A stretch of DNA of 34,888 nt. It comes from CAYRVX01 sp964642165 (GTDB taxonomy: Bacteria; Planctomycetota; Phycisphaerae; SM23-33). How positions within the stretch are numbered: position 1 is the stretch's first letter; each line of letters starts with the position of its first letter. The notes under the pieces were generated by a model that searched no databases, was not told the origin of the DNA, and worked only from the letters and a program-made list of their open reading frames with translations. Below, piece after piece: positions 25,572 to 33,441 of the stretch. The position numbers and the translations under genes are program-made. The stretch covers positions 1 through 34,888 of the forward strand of contig CAZXOC010000043.1 of the NCBI GenBank assembly GCA_964642165.1, written 5' to 3'.

Positions 25572-26981
25572 TCATGCCGAAGCCCACGGGCCGCCGCTCG
25601 TGGGCGTGGAGTCGCTCCCCTGTGCGTTCTGTCTGCTGTCCCCAAGCCCACGGCCGGCGGGCCGTGGGCTTCCCCGGCGTGTCGCGGGCTCGGCGCCCTG
25701 TGGCGGCTCGCCCAGGCGCCTGCGCAGCAGCGGCACGATCAGCGGGTCAAGGGCCTCCGCCGGCGGCAGCGGCGGGGCGCGCCAACGCGCGCCGGTGAAC
25801 TCCGCCACGATCCGAAGGTACAGGTACGGGTCGGGCCAGGTCAGCGCCGGCTCGATGACGGTCGTCTCCGGCCACTCGTTGAACGACGTGACGGCGATCA
25901 GGTCCGCGCCCGCCCGGCTCGCGGCGGCCAGGAAGCCGCGCAGCGTTCGCCCGCCCTTGCGCGGCATGACGTACGGCTTGGCGCTGAACTTGCCGTTGTC
26001 GTGGCCGGGATGGACGGGCAGGAGCACCTTGCGCCCGTGCTTGTGGGCCTGCTTGACCAGCCGGTCGTACAGGACGGCCAGGTCGCCCGGCTCGTGGACG
26101 CGCATGTTGGAGAACGTGGCGTAGCCGCCGAGCGCGTCGATCGCGTCGACGTCGAGCCACGCCGCCGGGAAGTACAACTCCCGGTTGTTCGGCGAGTTGG
26201 CGGCGAGGCGGCACCGCATGCGGTCGACGATCCAGTAGACCTTCCCGACGCGCTTCTCCACGCTGCGGATGAGACGGCGGCAATCGGCCACCGACATCCG
26301 CCCCTGCCAGAGCTGGTAGATGTAGTAGACGGGCTGGCCGTCGATGCGGTAGTAGGCCGGGCTCCTGGCGAAGCGCTCGAGGTACTCGCCGGCCCAGGTG
26401 ACGACCTGGTCGAAGTTCTTGGCGAACTGCGGCAACTCGTCGCACAGGCAGACCTTGAAGCCCTCTTCCTCGGCGACGGGCAGCAAGGCCTCGACGAAGG
26501 CCTTGCAGGTCTGTCCGGGGGGCTTCTGCCACGTGCCGGGCCCCCACCAGCTCACGAGGAAGGCGTCGATGCCGGCGGCCTTCGCCAGGCGCACGTGCCA
26601 GCGGAGGACCTCTCGCTGGCGGCTGTCGTAGGGCCCGATGAGGGGGTAGGCGGCCGAGGCGATCTCCCGCAGACCGGGCTCGGACCCCATCCGCCGCGGG
26701 TCCGTCCCGCCGGGGGCGAGGCGGCCGGGCGCCTTCTTGCCCCAGTGCGTCCACTGCTTCGCCGGCCCGAACGGCGTGCCGTACCAGACGTAGTAGAACG
26801 CCAGGACGCCGGCCCGCTTGCCCCGGCCCCGTCCCGCCGGGCGGGACGCGGGCTGCCTGGCGGCGGGCGAAGGCGCAGACGGGGCCGCTTCCCCTCCCCG
26901 CGCCGCCGACGCCGCGGCCAGCGCCAGGACGCACGCGGCGACGAGTCCGCCGACAGCCGCCCGCCCGCGCCGAACCGCCAT
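25572..26981 (-). CDS. Exported GH99/WbsX-like glycoside-hydrolase-domain protein
   Basis: The start at ATG 26981 was chosen because the protein then opens with a clean signal peptide (MAVRRGRAAVGGLVAACVLA); the longer frame from 27074 adds a non-signal leader. No good SD is visible. The product is 469 aa. A Pro/Ala linker is followed by a TIM-barrel-like region typical of GH99 or WbsX proteins: AFYYVWYGTP (family start), HVRLAKAAGIDAFLVSWWGPG, VYYIYQLW, VLLPVHPGHDN and ITVTSFNEWPE-like VTSFNEWPETTVIEP with the catalytic-type Glu region. GH99 includes endo-alpha-mannosidases, but WbsX-like relatives act in polysaccharide processing, so the substrate is open. The last 40 residues (GSPRPAGRGLGDSRQNAQGS onward) look like read-through of a palindromic repeat rather than family sequence. 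Confidence 0.85.
   Translation of the reverse strand: MAVRRGRAAVGGLVAACVLALAAASAARGGEAAPSAPSPAARQPASRPAGRGRGKRAGVLAFYYVWYGTPFGPAKQWTHWGKKAPGRLAPGGTDPRRMGSEPGLREIASAAYPLIGPYDSRQREVLRWHVRLAKAAGIDAFLVSWWGPGTWQKPPGQTCKAFVEALLPVAEEEGFKVCLCDELPQFAKNFDQVVTWAGEYLERFARSPAYYRIDGQPVYYIYQLWQGRMSVADCRRLIRSVEKRVGKVYWIVDRMRCRLAANSPNNRELYFPAAWLDVDAIDALGGYATFSNMRVHEPGDLAVLYDRLVKQAHKHGRKVLLPVHPGHDNGKFSAKPYVMPRKGGRTLRGFLAAASRAGADLIAVTSFNEWPETTVIEPALTWPDPYLYLRIVAEFTGARWRAPPLPPAEALDPLIVPLLRRRLGEPPQGAEPATRRGSPRPAGRGLGDSRQNAQGSDSTPTSGGPWASA
25644..25671. repeat. Perfect 12-bp stem palindrome, REP-like, inside the GH99-like C-terminal tail
   Basis: AAGCCCACGGCC (25644-25655), loop GGCG, then the exact complement GGCCGTGGGCTT (25660-25671). 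A related imperfect hairpin, also starting AAGCCCACGG, lies about 65 bases to the left (near 25580). The convergent 3' ends of two operons meet here. It may be a mobile REP-type element and also act as a bidirectional transcription barrier. Confidence 0.6.
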
Positions 26982-27140
26982 CGAGATGCAGGGACTCGGG
27001 TTGCCCGAAACCACCTCGAATGTCCAATCCCTGTGCAACGTAAGGCTTTCTGTATCAATACTGTAACTATGCATCAGCCGCGGCAGGGCCTCTGCATTCC
27101 GGACGTGACGGGCCGACGGGCCCTTGCGGCGGACCGGTCG

Positions 27141-28214
27141 TCACCGCGCGGCGAGGGCCTCCCGGACCGCCTGCTCGTTGACCGGCTGGATGAGCCCGCG
27201 GTCGGTGACGATCGCGGTGATCAGCTCGGCGGGCGTCACGTCGAAGGCCGGGGCGTAGGTCTTCACGCCCGGCGGGGCGGTGCGGCGGCCGAAGCCCTCC
27301 GTGATCTCCTCGCTGCCGCGCTGCTCGATGGGGATCTGCTCGCCGGTGGGCAGGTCGAGGTCGAAGGTGCTGTACGGGGCGGCGACGTAGAAGGGCACGT
27401 CGTGCCGCGCCGCGAGGATGGCCAGGCCGTACGTGCCGATCTTGTTGGCGGCGTCGCCGTTGGCGGCGATGCGGTCCGCGCCGGTGATGACCATCTGGAC
27501 GCGGCCCTCGCGGAGGACCTGGGCGGCCATGTTGTCCGTGATGACGATGGTGTCGATGCCGGCCTGCATGAGCTCCCAGGCGGTCAGGCGGCTGCCCTGG
27601 AGCAGGGGGCGGGTCTCGTCGCAGTAGACACAGAAGCGCTGCCCGGCGGCGTGGGCAACGTACATGCCGGCGGTGGCCGTGCCGATGCCCGCCGTGGCGA
27701 GGGCCCCGGCGTTGCAGTGGGTCAGCACGCCGGAGCAGCGGGCCACGAGCCCGGCGGCGTGGTGCCCGATCCGGGCGCAGAGCCGGGCGTCCTCGGCGTG
27801 GATGGCGCGGGCCTCGTCGAGCATGGCCCGGAGGGCGGCGTCGCGCCCGCCGGCGGCGTTGCGGGCCGCGCCCAGCACGCGGCGGACGGCCCAGGCGAGG
27901 TTGACGGCCGTCGGGCGGGAGGAGATCAGGTACTCGCCAGCCGCCTCGACGCCCTGGCCGAAGCCGTCGGCGTCGCCGACGCCCTGGGCGGCGACGACGA
28001 GCCCGTAGCCCGCCGCGACGCCGATGGCCGGGGCCCCGCGGACGACCAACCGCCGGATGGCGTCCCACACCGCCGGGGCGTCGCGGCAGTCCAGGAAGGC
28101 CGTCTCCGTGGGCAGGCGCCTCTGGTCCAGCAGGCGGAGATGCCCGCCGGCGGCATCTCCGAGCCACTCCACGACCTTCACCGGCGGCTGGATCTCCCGG
28201 GCGTCGGCGTCCAT
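27141..28214 (-). CDS. mtnA: S-methyl-5-thioribose-1-phosphate isomerase
   Basis: The product is 357 aa from the ATG at 28214, the usual length; the 47-residue upstream extension is Arg/Pro-rich and unsupported. It converts methylthioribose-1-phosphate to methylthioribulose-1-phosphate in methionine salvage. Signatures: VVRGAPAIGVAAGYG (58-71), THCNAGALATAGIGTA (165-180) with catalytic C167, DETRPLLQGSRLTAWEL (199-215), and TGADRIAANGDAANKIGTYG (244-263) with catalytic D247. The family is related to eIF2B subunits, but these motifs are MtnA-specific. No other salvage gene is next to it. The SD is weak, and it is divergent from csrA across 216 bases. Confidence 0.95.
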   Translation of the reverse strand: MDADAREIQPPVKVVEWLGDAAGGHLRLLDQRRLPTETAFLDCRDAPAVWDAIRRLVVRGAPAIGVAAGYGLVVAAQGVGDADGFGQGVEAAGEYLISSRPTAVNLAWAVRRVLGAARNAAGGRDAALRAMLDEARAIHAEDARLCARIGHHAAGLVARCSGVLTHCNAGALATAGIGTATAGMYVAHAAGQRFCVYCDETRPLLQGSRLTAWELMQAGIDTIVITDNMAAQVLREGRVQMVITGADRIAANGDAANKIGTYGLAILAARHDVPFYVAAPYSTFDLDLPTGEQIPIEQRGSEEITEGFGRRTAPPGVKTYAPAFDVTPAELITAIVTDRGLIQPVNEQAVREALAAR

Positions 28215-28322
28215 GCCGGGCAGGCTAGCAGAAAGCGCGGGCCGCCGCAAGCGGCGCGGGGGCCGCCGGCACGGAGGCGGGACAGGCAAAACTGTGCTCA
28301 CTTTGCGGCCGTACCTAGCCGA

Positions 28323-28336
28323 TATAGCCGTATACT
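28323..28336 (+). promoter_or_regulatory. AT-rich candidate -10 region upstream of csrA
   Basis: In a GC-rich context the stretch 28321-28345 is AT-rich and holds TATAGC (28323-28328) and TATACT (28331-28336). No good -35 stands at 17 bases from either one. It may be the csrA promoter, or one using another sigma factor. Confidence 0.3.
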
Positions 28337-28430
28337 TACAATCAGGGAGTAACATTACGGCACGATCAGGGCCTTGGTGAACGAGTGTTTGGCACAGCAG
28401 TCACCCGACACTCCAAGGAAGGATCCGAGG

Positions 28431-28853
28431 ATGCTGGTGCTTTCCAGACAACGCGACGAGACCATCGTGATCGGCGACGATATCGAGATCACCGTCGTCG
28501 ACATTCGCGGGGAGAAGGTCCGTCTGGGGATCAACGCCCCGGCGCACATCCCGGTGCATCGCAAGGAAGTCTACGACGCGATCAAGCGGGAGAAGGAGGC
28601 CGAGGCCGCCGAGGGCAAGGTCGCCGAGGCCAAGGTCGAGTCCCTGGCCAACCGGCACCACCACCCCAAGCGCCCCAGGCCCCCTCGGCACGGCCAGGCG
28701 CCCCGGCGACCGCCGCCGGCGGCGCCTCCCCAGGCGGGGCAGGTACCGCCATCTCAGCGGCCCCCGCCGCCCGCGCAGCCGCAGCAGCCGACGCAGACGC
28801 AGCAGCCGACGCAGACGCCTCCCCAGCCGCAGACACCGGAAACCCCCCAGTGA
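28431..28853 (+). CDS. csrA: Carbon storage regulator CsrA with a long Pro/Gln-rich tail
   Basis: The ATG at 28431 is chosen because the protein then starts MLVLSRQRDETIVIG, the exact CsrA N-terminus; AAGGAAGG lies upstream. The product is 140 aa, against about 60-75 for most CsrA. The RNA-binding core is intact: L4 and R44 (HIPVHRKEVY), with IEITVVDIRGEKVRLGI in strands 2-4. CsrA binds GGA motifs near ribosome sites and controls mRNA translation and stability. From about residue 58 comes an acidic Lys/Glu/Ala helix, then a His/Arg/Pro stretch, then a tail of almost only Pro, Gln, Thr and Ala. The tail includes an 18-bp DNA tandem repeat (28781-28816). The extension is unusual and probably disordered. 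It is convergent with the HD-GYP gene. Confidence 0.93.
   Translation: MLVLSRQRDETIVIGDDIEITVVDIRGEKVRLGINAPAHIPVHRKEVYDAIKREKEAEAAEGKVAEAKVESLANRHHHPKRPRPPRHGQAPRRPPPAAPPQAGQVPPSQRPPPPAQPQQPTQTQQPTQTPPQPQTPETPQ
28781..28816 (+). repeat. Two exact tandem 18-bp units in the csrA tail
   Basis: GCAGCAGCCGACGCAGAC occurs twice head to tail (28781-28798 and 28799-28816), coding for repeated Gln/Pro/Thr. The tail probably grows or shrinks by slippage. Confidence 0.85.
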
Positions 28854-28932
28854 GCCGATCGGGATCCGGCCGGGCGAGCCCTCTCGGGCGAGGGGGAGGC
28901 CCCCACCACCCGGCCCGGCGTCCTCAACGGCG

Positions 28933-29769
28933 TCAGACGGCAGGCCGTCCGGCCGCTGCCTCCTCCAGCACGGGGATGTTGACGATGGCGCCCAGGGCCT
29001 CCACGCACTCGGGGTCGTAGCCGGACGGCGTGCAGCGCCGCAGCTCCCGCATGGCCATCAGCGGGGTCATGGCCGGGCGGTGGGGCCGATCGTGGGTCAT
29101 CGCGTCGTAGGCGTCGGCGACGGCCAGGATCCGCGCCCGCAGGGGGACCTCCTGCCCCGCGAGCCCGGCGGGGTAGCCCGTGCCGTTGATCCGCTCGTGG
29201 TGGTAGCGGATCGCCGGCAGCACGTGGGCGAGCATGGCCAGCGGCTTGAGGACCTCGTAGGAGGCCTGGGGGTGCTTCTGCACGCTGCGAAGCTCCTCCG
29301 TGCCGAAGCGGGCGTGGCTGGCCATGACGGCCTCCGGGACGGCCAGCAGCCCGATGTCATGGAGCTGACCGGCCAGGACGAGCTCCGCGCAGTCCTCCGG
29401 CGGCAGGCCCATCTCGTAGGCCATCCTCCCGGCGAGGCGTCCGACGTTCTCGCTGTGCCCGCGGAGGTGCGGGTCGCGGCCCTCGACGAAGGCGATGATG
29501 CGGCGGAGGACCTCGGCGTAGTGGCGTTCGGCCTCGGCGGCGGCCTGCTGGGCGAGCCAGGACCGCGTGCTCAGGTCGGCGACGGCCCGGCGGACCATGG
29601 AGACGAGCACCGACGCGAGGCCGGCGATCATGACGCCCAGCGCGACGCTGCGTCCGCCCCATCCGAAGGAGGTCATCGCGAACGCCCCGATGGCCAGCGC
29701 GACGACGGTCAGCGAAACCGGGCGAGCGACCTCGCAGGCCTCCGCGACGAACCTGATACGCCTGAGCAC
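28933..29769 (-). CDS. Membrane-anchored HD-GYP domain protein (putative c-di-GMP phosphodiesterase)
   Basis: The product is 278 aa from a GTG at 29769 with GGAGGG eight bases upstream. Two hydrophobic segments (about 18-35 and 41-58) anchor it, then a coiled helix leads into an HD-GYP domain: ERDPHLRGHSENVGRLA-type start (RDPHLRGHSENV, 98-109), AGQLHDIGLL with metal-binding H137-D138, KHPQASYEVL, YHHERINGTGYP (189-200) and ILAVADAYDAMTHDRPHR. The hallmark HHE-(x)-DG-x-GYP has Asn for Asp (NGTGYP). HD-GYP enzymes hydrolyse cyclic di-GMP. There is no receiver or sensor domain. Its location beside csrA could link second-messenger turnover with post-transcriptional control, but only as inference. 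Confidence 0.9.
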   Translation of the reverse strand: MLRRIRFVAEACEVARPVSLTVVALAIGAFAMTSFGWGGRSVALGVMIAGLASVLVSMVRRAVADLSTRSWLAQQAAAEAERHYAEVLRRIIAFVEGRDPHLRGHSENVGRLAGRMAYEMGLPPEDCAELVLAGQLHDIGLLAVPEAVMASHARFGTEELRSVQKHPQASYEVLKPLAMLAHVLPAIRYHHERINGTGYPAGLAGQEVPLRARILAVADAYDAMTHDRPHRPAMTPLMAMRELRRCTPSGYDPECVEALGAIVNIPVLEEAAAGRPAV

Positions 29770-29957
29770 TCTGTTTGCCCTCCAACCCGCGGATGGACAC
29801 CAGGACCCCCAACAAGCCTACGATACGCCCGGGGCCCTCGCGAACGCGCCGGAGCGCGACACTTTTCGAGCCTCTCGGCGAGATTCTCACGCCTCCCGCC
29901 GCGCCCCGGAAAACGGCCATAAGTCTAGATCGATTGTGTCAAAACTGTCCAATCCTG

Positions 29958-29975
29958 GGGCCCTCCGGAGGGCCC
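29958..29975. repeat. 18-bp perfect palindrome GGGCCCTCC|GGAGGGCCC
   Basis: A self-complementary 18-mer with no loop, between the HD-GYP gene and the AT-rich promoter-like zone. No T-run follows on either strand, so it is not a standard terminator. A protein-binding site or a recombination site are possible. Confidence 0.6.
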
Positions 29976-30021
29976 TAAATCACGATAACACATTGCTATA
30001 AAGATATTTAGCTGCGTACAC

Positions 30022-30055
30022 TTTTGGACAATCAGCCGGATTTTGGACAATCAGC
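30022..30055 (+). repeat. Two 15-bp direct repeats, 19-base period
   Basis: TTTTGGACAATCAGC occurs exactly at 30022-30036 and 30041-30055, just downstream of the extended -10 at 29994-30002. Placed over a presumed transcription start, the pair may be an operator, or a footprint left by a mobile element. Confidence 0.65.
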
Positions 30056-30585
30056 TTCGACCGCCGTAACTCTTGCATTTCCGTCGGCACCGGGCGGCGC
30101 GGTGGGCCGGCGTCTCACGCGACCCGGGGCATGGCCGTTGCCCGCCACCTCCCAGCGGGGCCGGCCGCGGGGGATGCAGCGGACGTGCCCGCTGCCGGCC
30201 GCCAGCCCGATCGGCGGCGCACCGCAGACGCAGTTGGGTTTGAGCGGGCCTCTGGAAGGCGAGACCCGCCCGCCGGTGGCCCGGCCAGGCCGGGAAAGCA
30301 GCCTGACTCCGATTCCAACTCGAACGGATCTTCCCCGTGCGAGGCCCCTGCCATGGAGTGCGGCGGCAACGACGCCGCTTTGGCTTCCGGCGACGCCTAC
30401 GAGGCCGGCACCGTGGCCCGGCCGCGGATGATCCCGAGCGCCGCGAGGGGCGCGGGCGACGACACGTCCGCCCGCCTGCCCGCGCGCGGGGTTGCCGAAT
30501 CGCCTCGGGGCCGGTAGGATGGATGGAAGACGCGATGCCCCGATGCCTCGGGATCTCGGCGCATCGCTGACACGGGAAGGTCATC

Positions 30586-31920
30586 ATGGGCTATGGGGAG
30601 TTTGCCTCGGCGGCCGGGCGCTGGCGTTCGCATGACGCACCGCACTCGCCGACGCGCGACGGGGCCGGCTGTACGCTCAAGCAGCACCTGTGGGGCGCCC
30701 GGTACGTCGACGACCTCGTCCAGATCGCCGTCAACGACGACCCGCCTTCGCAGCCGCCGCTTCGGCGGGCAGGCCCGAGGGATGGCAATCCCCACGCGTC
30801 GGGACTCGTGGCGCGCTACGACTGCACGCCCGGAGTTCACCCGCCGCGGCGGGGCCAGCGGACGGTCTTCAAGAAGGCGGGCAGCAAGGACGCACTGACC
30901 ACGGCCCCGCTGGTCCACTCCCAGCGCGTCGAGACGGACGCCGGCCGGGCGCCCTACGGCCTCTGCGACGTCGGCCACCAGGGCCTCATGTACGACGAGC
31001 AGTTCGGCCTCGTCTACAACCGCAACCGCTACCTCGACCCGAGGACGGGACGGTGGATGCAGCGCGATTCCGCGGGGTACGTGGATGGGATGGGGCTCTA
31101 CGAGTATTGCCGTTCGGCCTCCGTCGTCTCGACGGATCCGATGGGCGGGTGCAGCAGTGACCGCGCGAGTAGCTACCCGGAGTGTGGCCACTGCTGTGTA
31201 GAGGATCTTGTCTTCGCTAACATGCCGGGCATAGTGGACTCGCCCAGTTGGGTGGGAGGCAAGGATGGCTATGGCGTTAGGGTTATCGGCTTTGAGTTTG
31301 ACGTTGTCGCAACGTTTAAGTACGTAAAGACACTCACAACTGGATTCGAGGACTGCAGATTCGAGTGGTGGGAGTATACGAGCCAGCCGGTCGTCGCTAT
31401 GGTGGACAGTAAGACGGACAAGACACTTGTTCCGGCAGGTGAATGGGTTGAAGTATACAGCAGGTATAAGCAGATATGGCCGGAAAACAGGATGTTCAAG
31501 CCTTTACGGGATGCGAAGGTCAAGCTTGGGGAAACACAGAAGATCACAATCCACGACACACCGGGAACAAAGACAACTAAAGACAAAACAGTCCACACCA
31601 TGTGGTGGGCAATCAGGGTGACCAGCGCGAAGAAGGGGCTCAGCGCAAAGGGGGACAAGAGGTGCGAGCATCCCAAGAAGGAGCGCTTCGCGGTCATGCG
31701 CATAGCGTTTGGGGAGAAGGTGCCACATGACATTTATCTGATGCCGACCGGGAACGCAAAGGGGGACTACGACAACAGTTGGAAGGCGCTTGACAGCATG
31801 CCAGGCAAGGGCCAGAAAGTACTTATCGGGCATGACTATAGAGATCCGCGTCACTCTCACGACGGTGTGCCGATATACGCTGTGTCCCCGGGGCCGCCGT
31901 CTTGGCGGTCGGCCGAGTGA
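30586..31920 (+). CDS. 3' remnant of an Rhs/YD-repeat gene with an unknown C-terminal tip
   Basis: The frame is 444 aa from an ATG with GGGAAGG upstream. Only the end of an Rhs core is present: KQHLWGARYVDDLV (32-45), a damaged RYD-T-G-QRTVF region (78-95), then the clear core end GHQGLMYDEQFGLVYNRNRYLDP (130-152), GRWMQRDSAGYVDGMGLYEY (155-174) and the DPMG boundary (184-187). A full Rhs protein is normally over 1000 aa, with YD repeats before this point, so the 5' part is lost. The 257-residue tip (188-444) has lower GC and many Lys and aromatic residues, with HDTPG and CEHPKKERFAVMRIAF stretches. I do not recognise a toxin family. Rhs tips are usually exchanged cargo domains. It may be expressed or may be an orphan fragment. 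Confidence 0.75.
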   Translation: MGYGEFASAAGRWRSHDAPHSPTRDGAGCTLKQHLWGARYVDDLVQIAVNDDPPSQPPLRRAGPRDGNPHASGLVARYDCTPGVHPPRRGQRTVFKKAGSKDALTTAPLVHSQRVETDAGRAPYGLCDVGHQGLMYDEQFGLVYNRNRYLDPRTGRWMQRDSAGYVDGMGLYEYCRSASVVSTDPMGGCSSDRASSYPECGHCCVEDLVFANMPGIVDSPSWVGGKDGYGVRVIGFEFDVVATFKYVKTLTTGFEDCRFEWWEYTSQPVVAMVDSKTDKTLVPAGEWVEVYSRYKQIWPENRMFKPLRDAKVKLGETQKITIHDTPGTKTTKDKTVHTMWWAIRVTSAKKGLSAKGDKRCEHPKKERFAVMRIAFGEKVPHDIYLMPTGNAKGDYDNSWKALDSMPGKGQKVLIGHDYRDPRHSHDGVPIYAVSPGPPSWRSAE

Positions 31921-31979
31921 ACCGGTCGGGCCTCGGGCAAGCGCCGGCCGTTCGGAGTTCAGAAGACGGAGAGGAGTTC

Positions 31980-32669
31980 ATGCGCTTGCGATGGGTGTGT
32001 TGCGTTGTGCTGGCAGTGACCGTGGTCGGCGGCGTCCTGGCTTGGTACCTGGGCCAGGAAAGCGCGCGGGAGCAGACGGTGGCGTGGCTCGCGGCTGGGC
32101 CTGTTCCAGTGTTAACCACCAAGGGGGGACGGGAACGTTCCTGGCTTGATCGCCTTGGGACTATCTGGCCTGCGCTGGCGGCTCCCCGCGGAAGCGGGCG
32201 TTGGGACAGATTCCGCTTTCAGGCTTGGGTCAGCGAAGGCAAGCGGATTCCCGGAGTGGGACACGAACTCGCAGCCCTGCTACGGGACGAGGATCCCGCG
32301 GCGTATCCACCCAAAGTCGTCTTTGCGCTAGGCTTGGTAGGCGGGGACGAAAGCTGCGTCATGCTCAGGGAAGTTGTGAGACACAAGGATCCGAAGCTCA
32401 GGTTTCTTGCCGCATGTGCTTTGGGGGAAAGGCAATCTACGGAAGCCATTCCTGATCTGACGCGCCTTGCCCTGCTCGACGCCGACGAGAGTGTGAGTAG
32501 ATGCGCGGCTTCTGCAATCGCTGCTATCGGAGGGCCCGAAGCGCGGACCGCTTTGGAGAGCATGGCCTCGGCCGATCTCGCGCCTTGGCGGATGCAATAC
32601 GTGGAAGAGGCTCTGTGGCAACTCGAGCACCAGGCCGGGGGCAGTTGCAATCCGGGACGGCGCAGGTGA
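31980..32669 (+). CDS. Membrane-anchored HEAT-repeat protein
   Basis: The product is 229 aa from the ATG at 31980, with AGAGGAG three bases upstream; the longer frame overlaps the Rhs end. An N-terminal hydrophobic helix (WVCCVVLAVTVVGGVLAWYL, 5-24) acts as signal anchor. From about residue 105 come HEAT/PBS-lyase-like repeats of about 32 residues (VVFALGLVGGDESCVMLREV, LRFLAACALGERQSTEAIPDL, VSRCAASAIAAIGGPEARTAL). These make a protein-binding solenoid. Lying right behind an Rhs tip, it could be a partner or immunity-type gene, but no evidence beyond position supports that. Base composition resembles the Rhs tip rather than the window average. Confidence 0.75.
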   Translation: MRLRWVCCVVLAVTVVGGVLAWYLGQESAREQTVAWLAAGPVPVLTTKGGRERSWLDRLGTIWPALAAPRGSGRWDRFRFQAWVSEGKRIPGVGHELAALLRDEDPAAYPPKVVFALGLVGGDESCVMLREVVRHKDPKLRFLAACALGERQSTEAIPDLTRLALLDADESVSRCAASAIAAIGGPEARTALESMASADLAPWRMQYVEEALWQLEHQAGGSCNPGRRR

Positions 32670-32720
32670 CAGCGCGTTGAGGTCCGGCGCCGGGCATGTG
32701 AAGGCGCCCAGTACGGCCGA

Positions 32721-33422
32721 ATGAGCGAGAGATCCCGAACAGCGTTGCAGTATGGGCTCATAGCGACAGGAGTATTCCTGTTGGGCCTCCGCATAGGTAA
32801 AGGCAACGCTCTCATCTTGGCCGGCCCGTTCGCCTTGTGGACAGCTGTCTGGCTGATGTCTTTGGGGAGTTCCGTGACATCCCCCGGACGCTCGGAACGC
32901 ACGCGGCGCCGAAGGGAACGCGTTGCTGGGAGACGGTCATGGAGATGGTTGCGTTGGGTCGTGTGCCTCACCTTGTGGGCAACAGTTGTGGGAGCATGGC
33001 GACCGGAACTGGGAAAAGAACAGACAACGGAGGGCGAGATCGCGCGGGATATGGCGGAAGCTGAGCGGCTGGCGCGGGATGGAGAGATCGAGGCGGCGGT
33101 TCGGGCCTACAGGGCGATCGATGTTCCTGTGCGGTTGCCGCTGAGAAGGGCGCAGAAGTACCATAACCTGGGTGCGTTACTGCTTCGTCTGAGGCGAATG
33201 CCTGAAGCGGCGGAGGCTTTGGAGCTGGCTGTGCGGTTTGACCCGGGTGACGCAGAGGCGCGCTTCTTCCTGGGGCGCGTATGTTACGAGCGCGGCGAGT
33301 ACCTAAGAGCGGTGAAGCTCCTGACGCGAGCCAAGGAACAAGGTGTGAGACAGGGCACGCTGGATTGTCTCATCCGTGAAGCGAGGGAGATGGCCTCGCG
33401 ATCGCAGGAGAGGATGCATTGA
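32721..33422 (+). CDS. Membrane protein with C-terminal TPR repeats
   Basis: The product is 233 aa. Three hydrophobic stretches (about 10-24, 28-46 and 76-92, separated by an Arg-rich loop) precede a soluble part. It holds TPR-like units: EAERLARDGEIEAAVRAYRAI, KYHNLGALLLRLRRMPEAAEALELAVRFDP and ARFFLGRVCYERGEYLRAVKLLTRAKEQG (about 112-210). TPRs mediate protein contacts. The SD is weak. It lies between the HEAT gene and the lgt-like gene, 51 and 19 bases away, in the same direction, so a transcript with both is likely. The specific role is unknown. Confidence 0.75.
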   Translation: MSERSRTALQYGLIATGVFLLGLRIGKGNALILAGPFALWTAVWLMSLGSSVTSPGRSERTRRRRERVAGRRSWRWLRWVVCLTLWATVVGAWRPELGKEQTTEGEIARDMAEAERLARDGEIEAAVRAYRAIDVPVRLPLRRAQKYHNLGALLLRLRRMPEAAEALELAVRFDPGDAEARFFLGRVCYERGEYLRAVKLLTRAKEQGVRQGTLDCLIREAREMASRSQERMH

Positions 33423-33441
33423 GCATGGGGATTCTGCACTC

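Larger units (their letters stand above)
29770..30585. other. Non-coding stretch with palindrome, direct repeats and candidate promoters
   Basis: No credible gene is visible in 816 bases. From 29920 to 30060 the DNA is AT-rich. On the minus strand TTGACA (29937-29942) with TATGGC (29916-29921) at a short 15-base spacing could serve the HD-GYP gene. On the plus strand TGCTATAAA (29994-30002) is an extended -10. Also present are an 18-bp palindrome and two direct repeats (listed separately). From about 30100 to 30585 the sequence is GC-rich, with a hairpin GCGGCG/CGCCGC (30360-30378) that may be an interspersed repeat. The missing 5' part of the Rhs gene would have been here. Confidence 0.5.

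Noticed and set aside
26001..28352. 783-codon plus-strand frame
   Set aside because: It is antisense to the GH99-like gene and mtnA, both of which have clear family motifs.
30051..30587. 178-codon minus-strand frame and matching plus-strand frames
   Set aside because: They are Arg/Pro-rich without motifs, over a repeat-like GC stretch.
31147..31920. Calling the Rhs tip a toxin
   Set aside because: No nuclease, deaminase or other toxin motif could be recognised. Only its position after the DPMG boundary suggests cargo.
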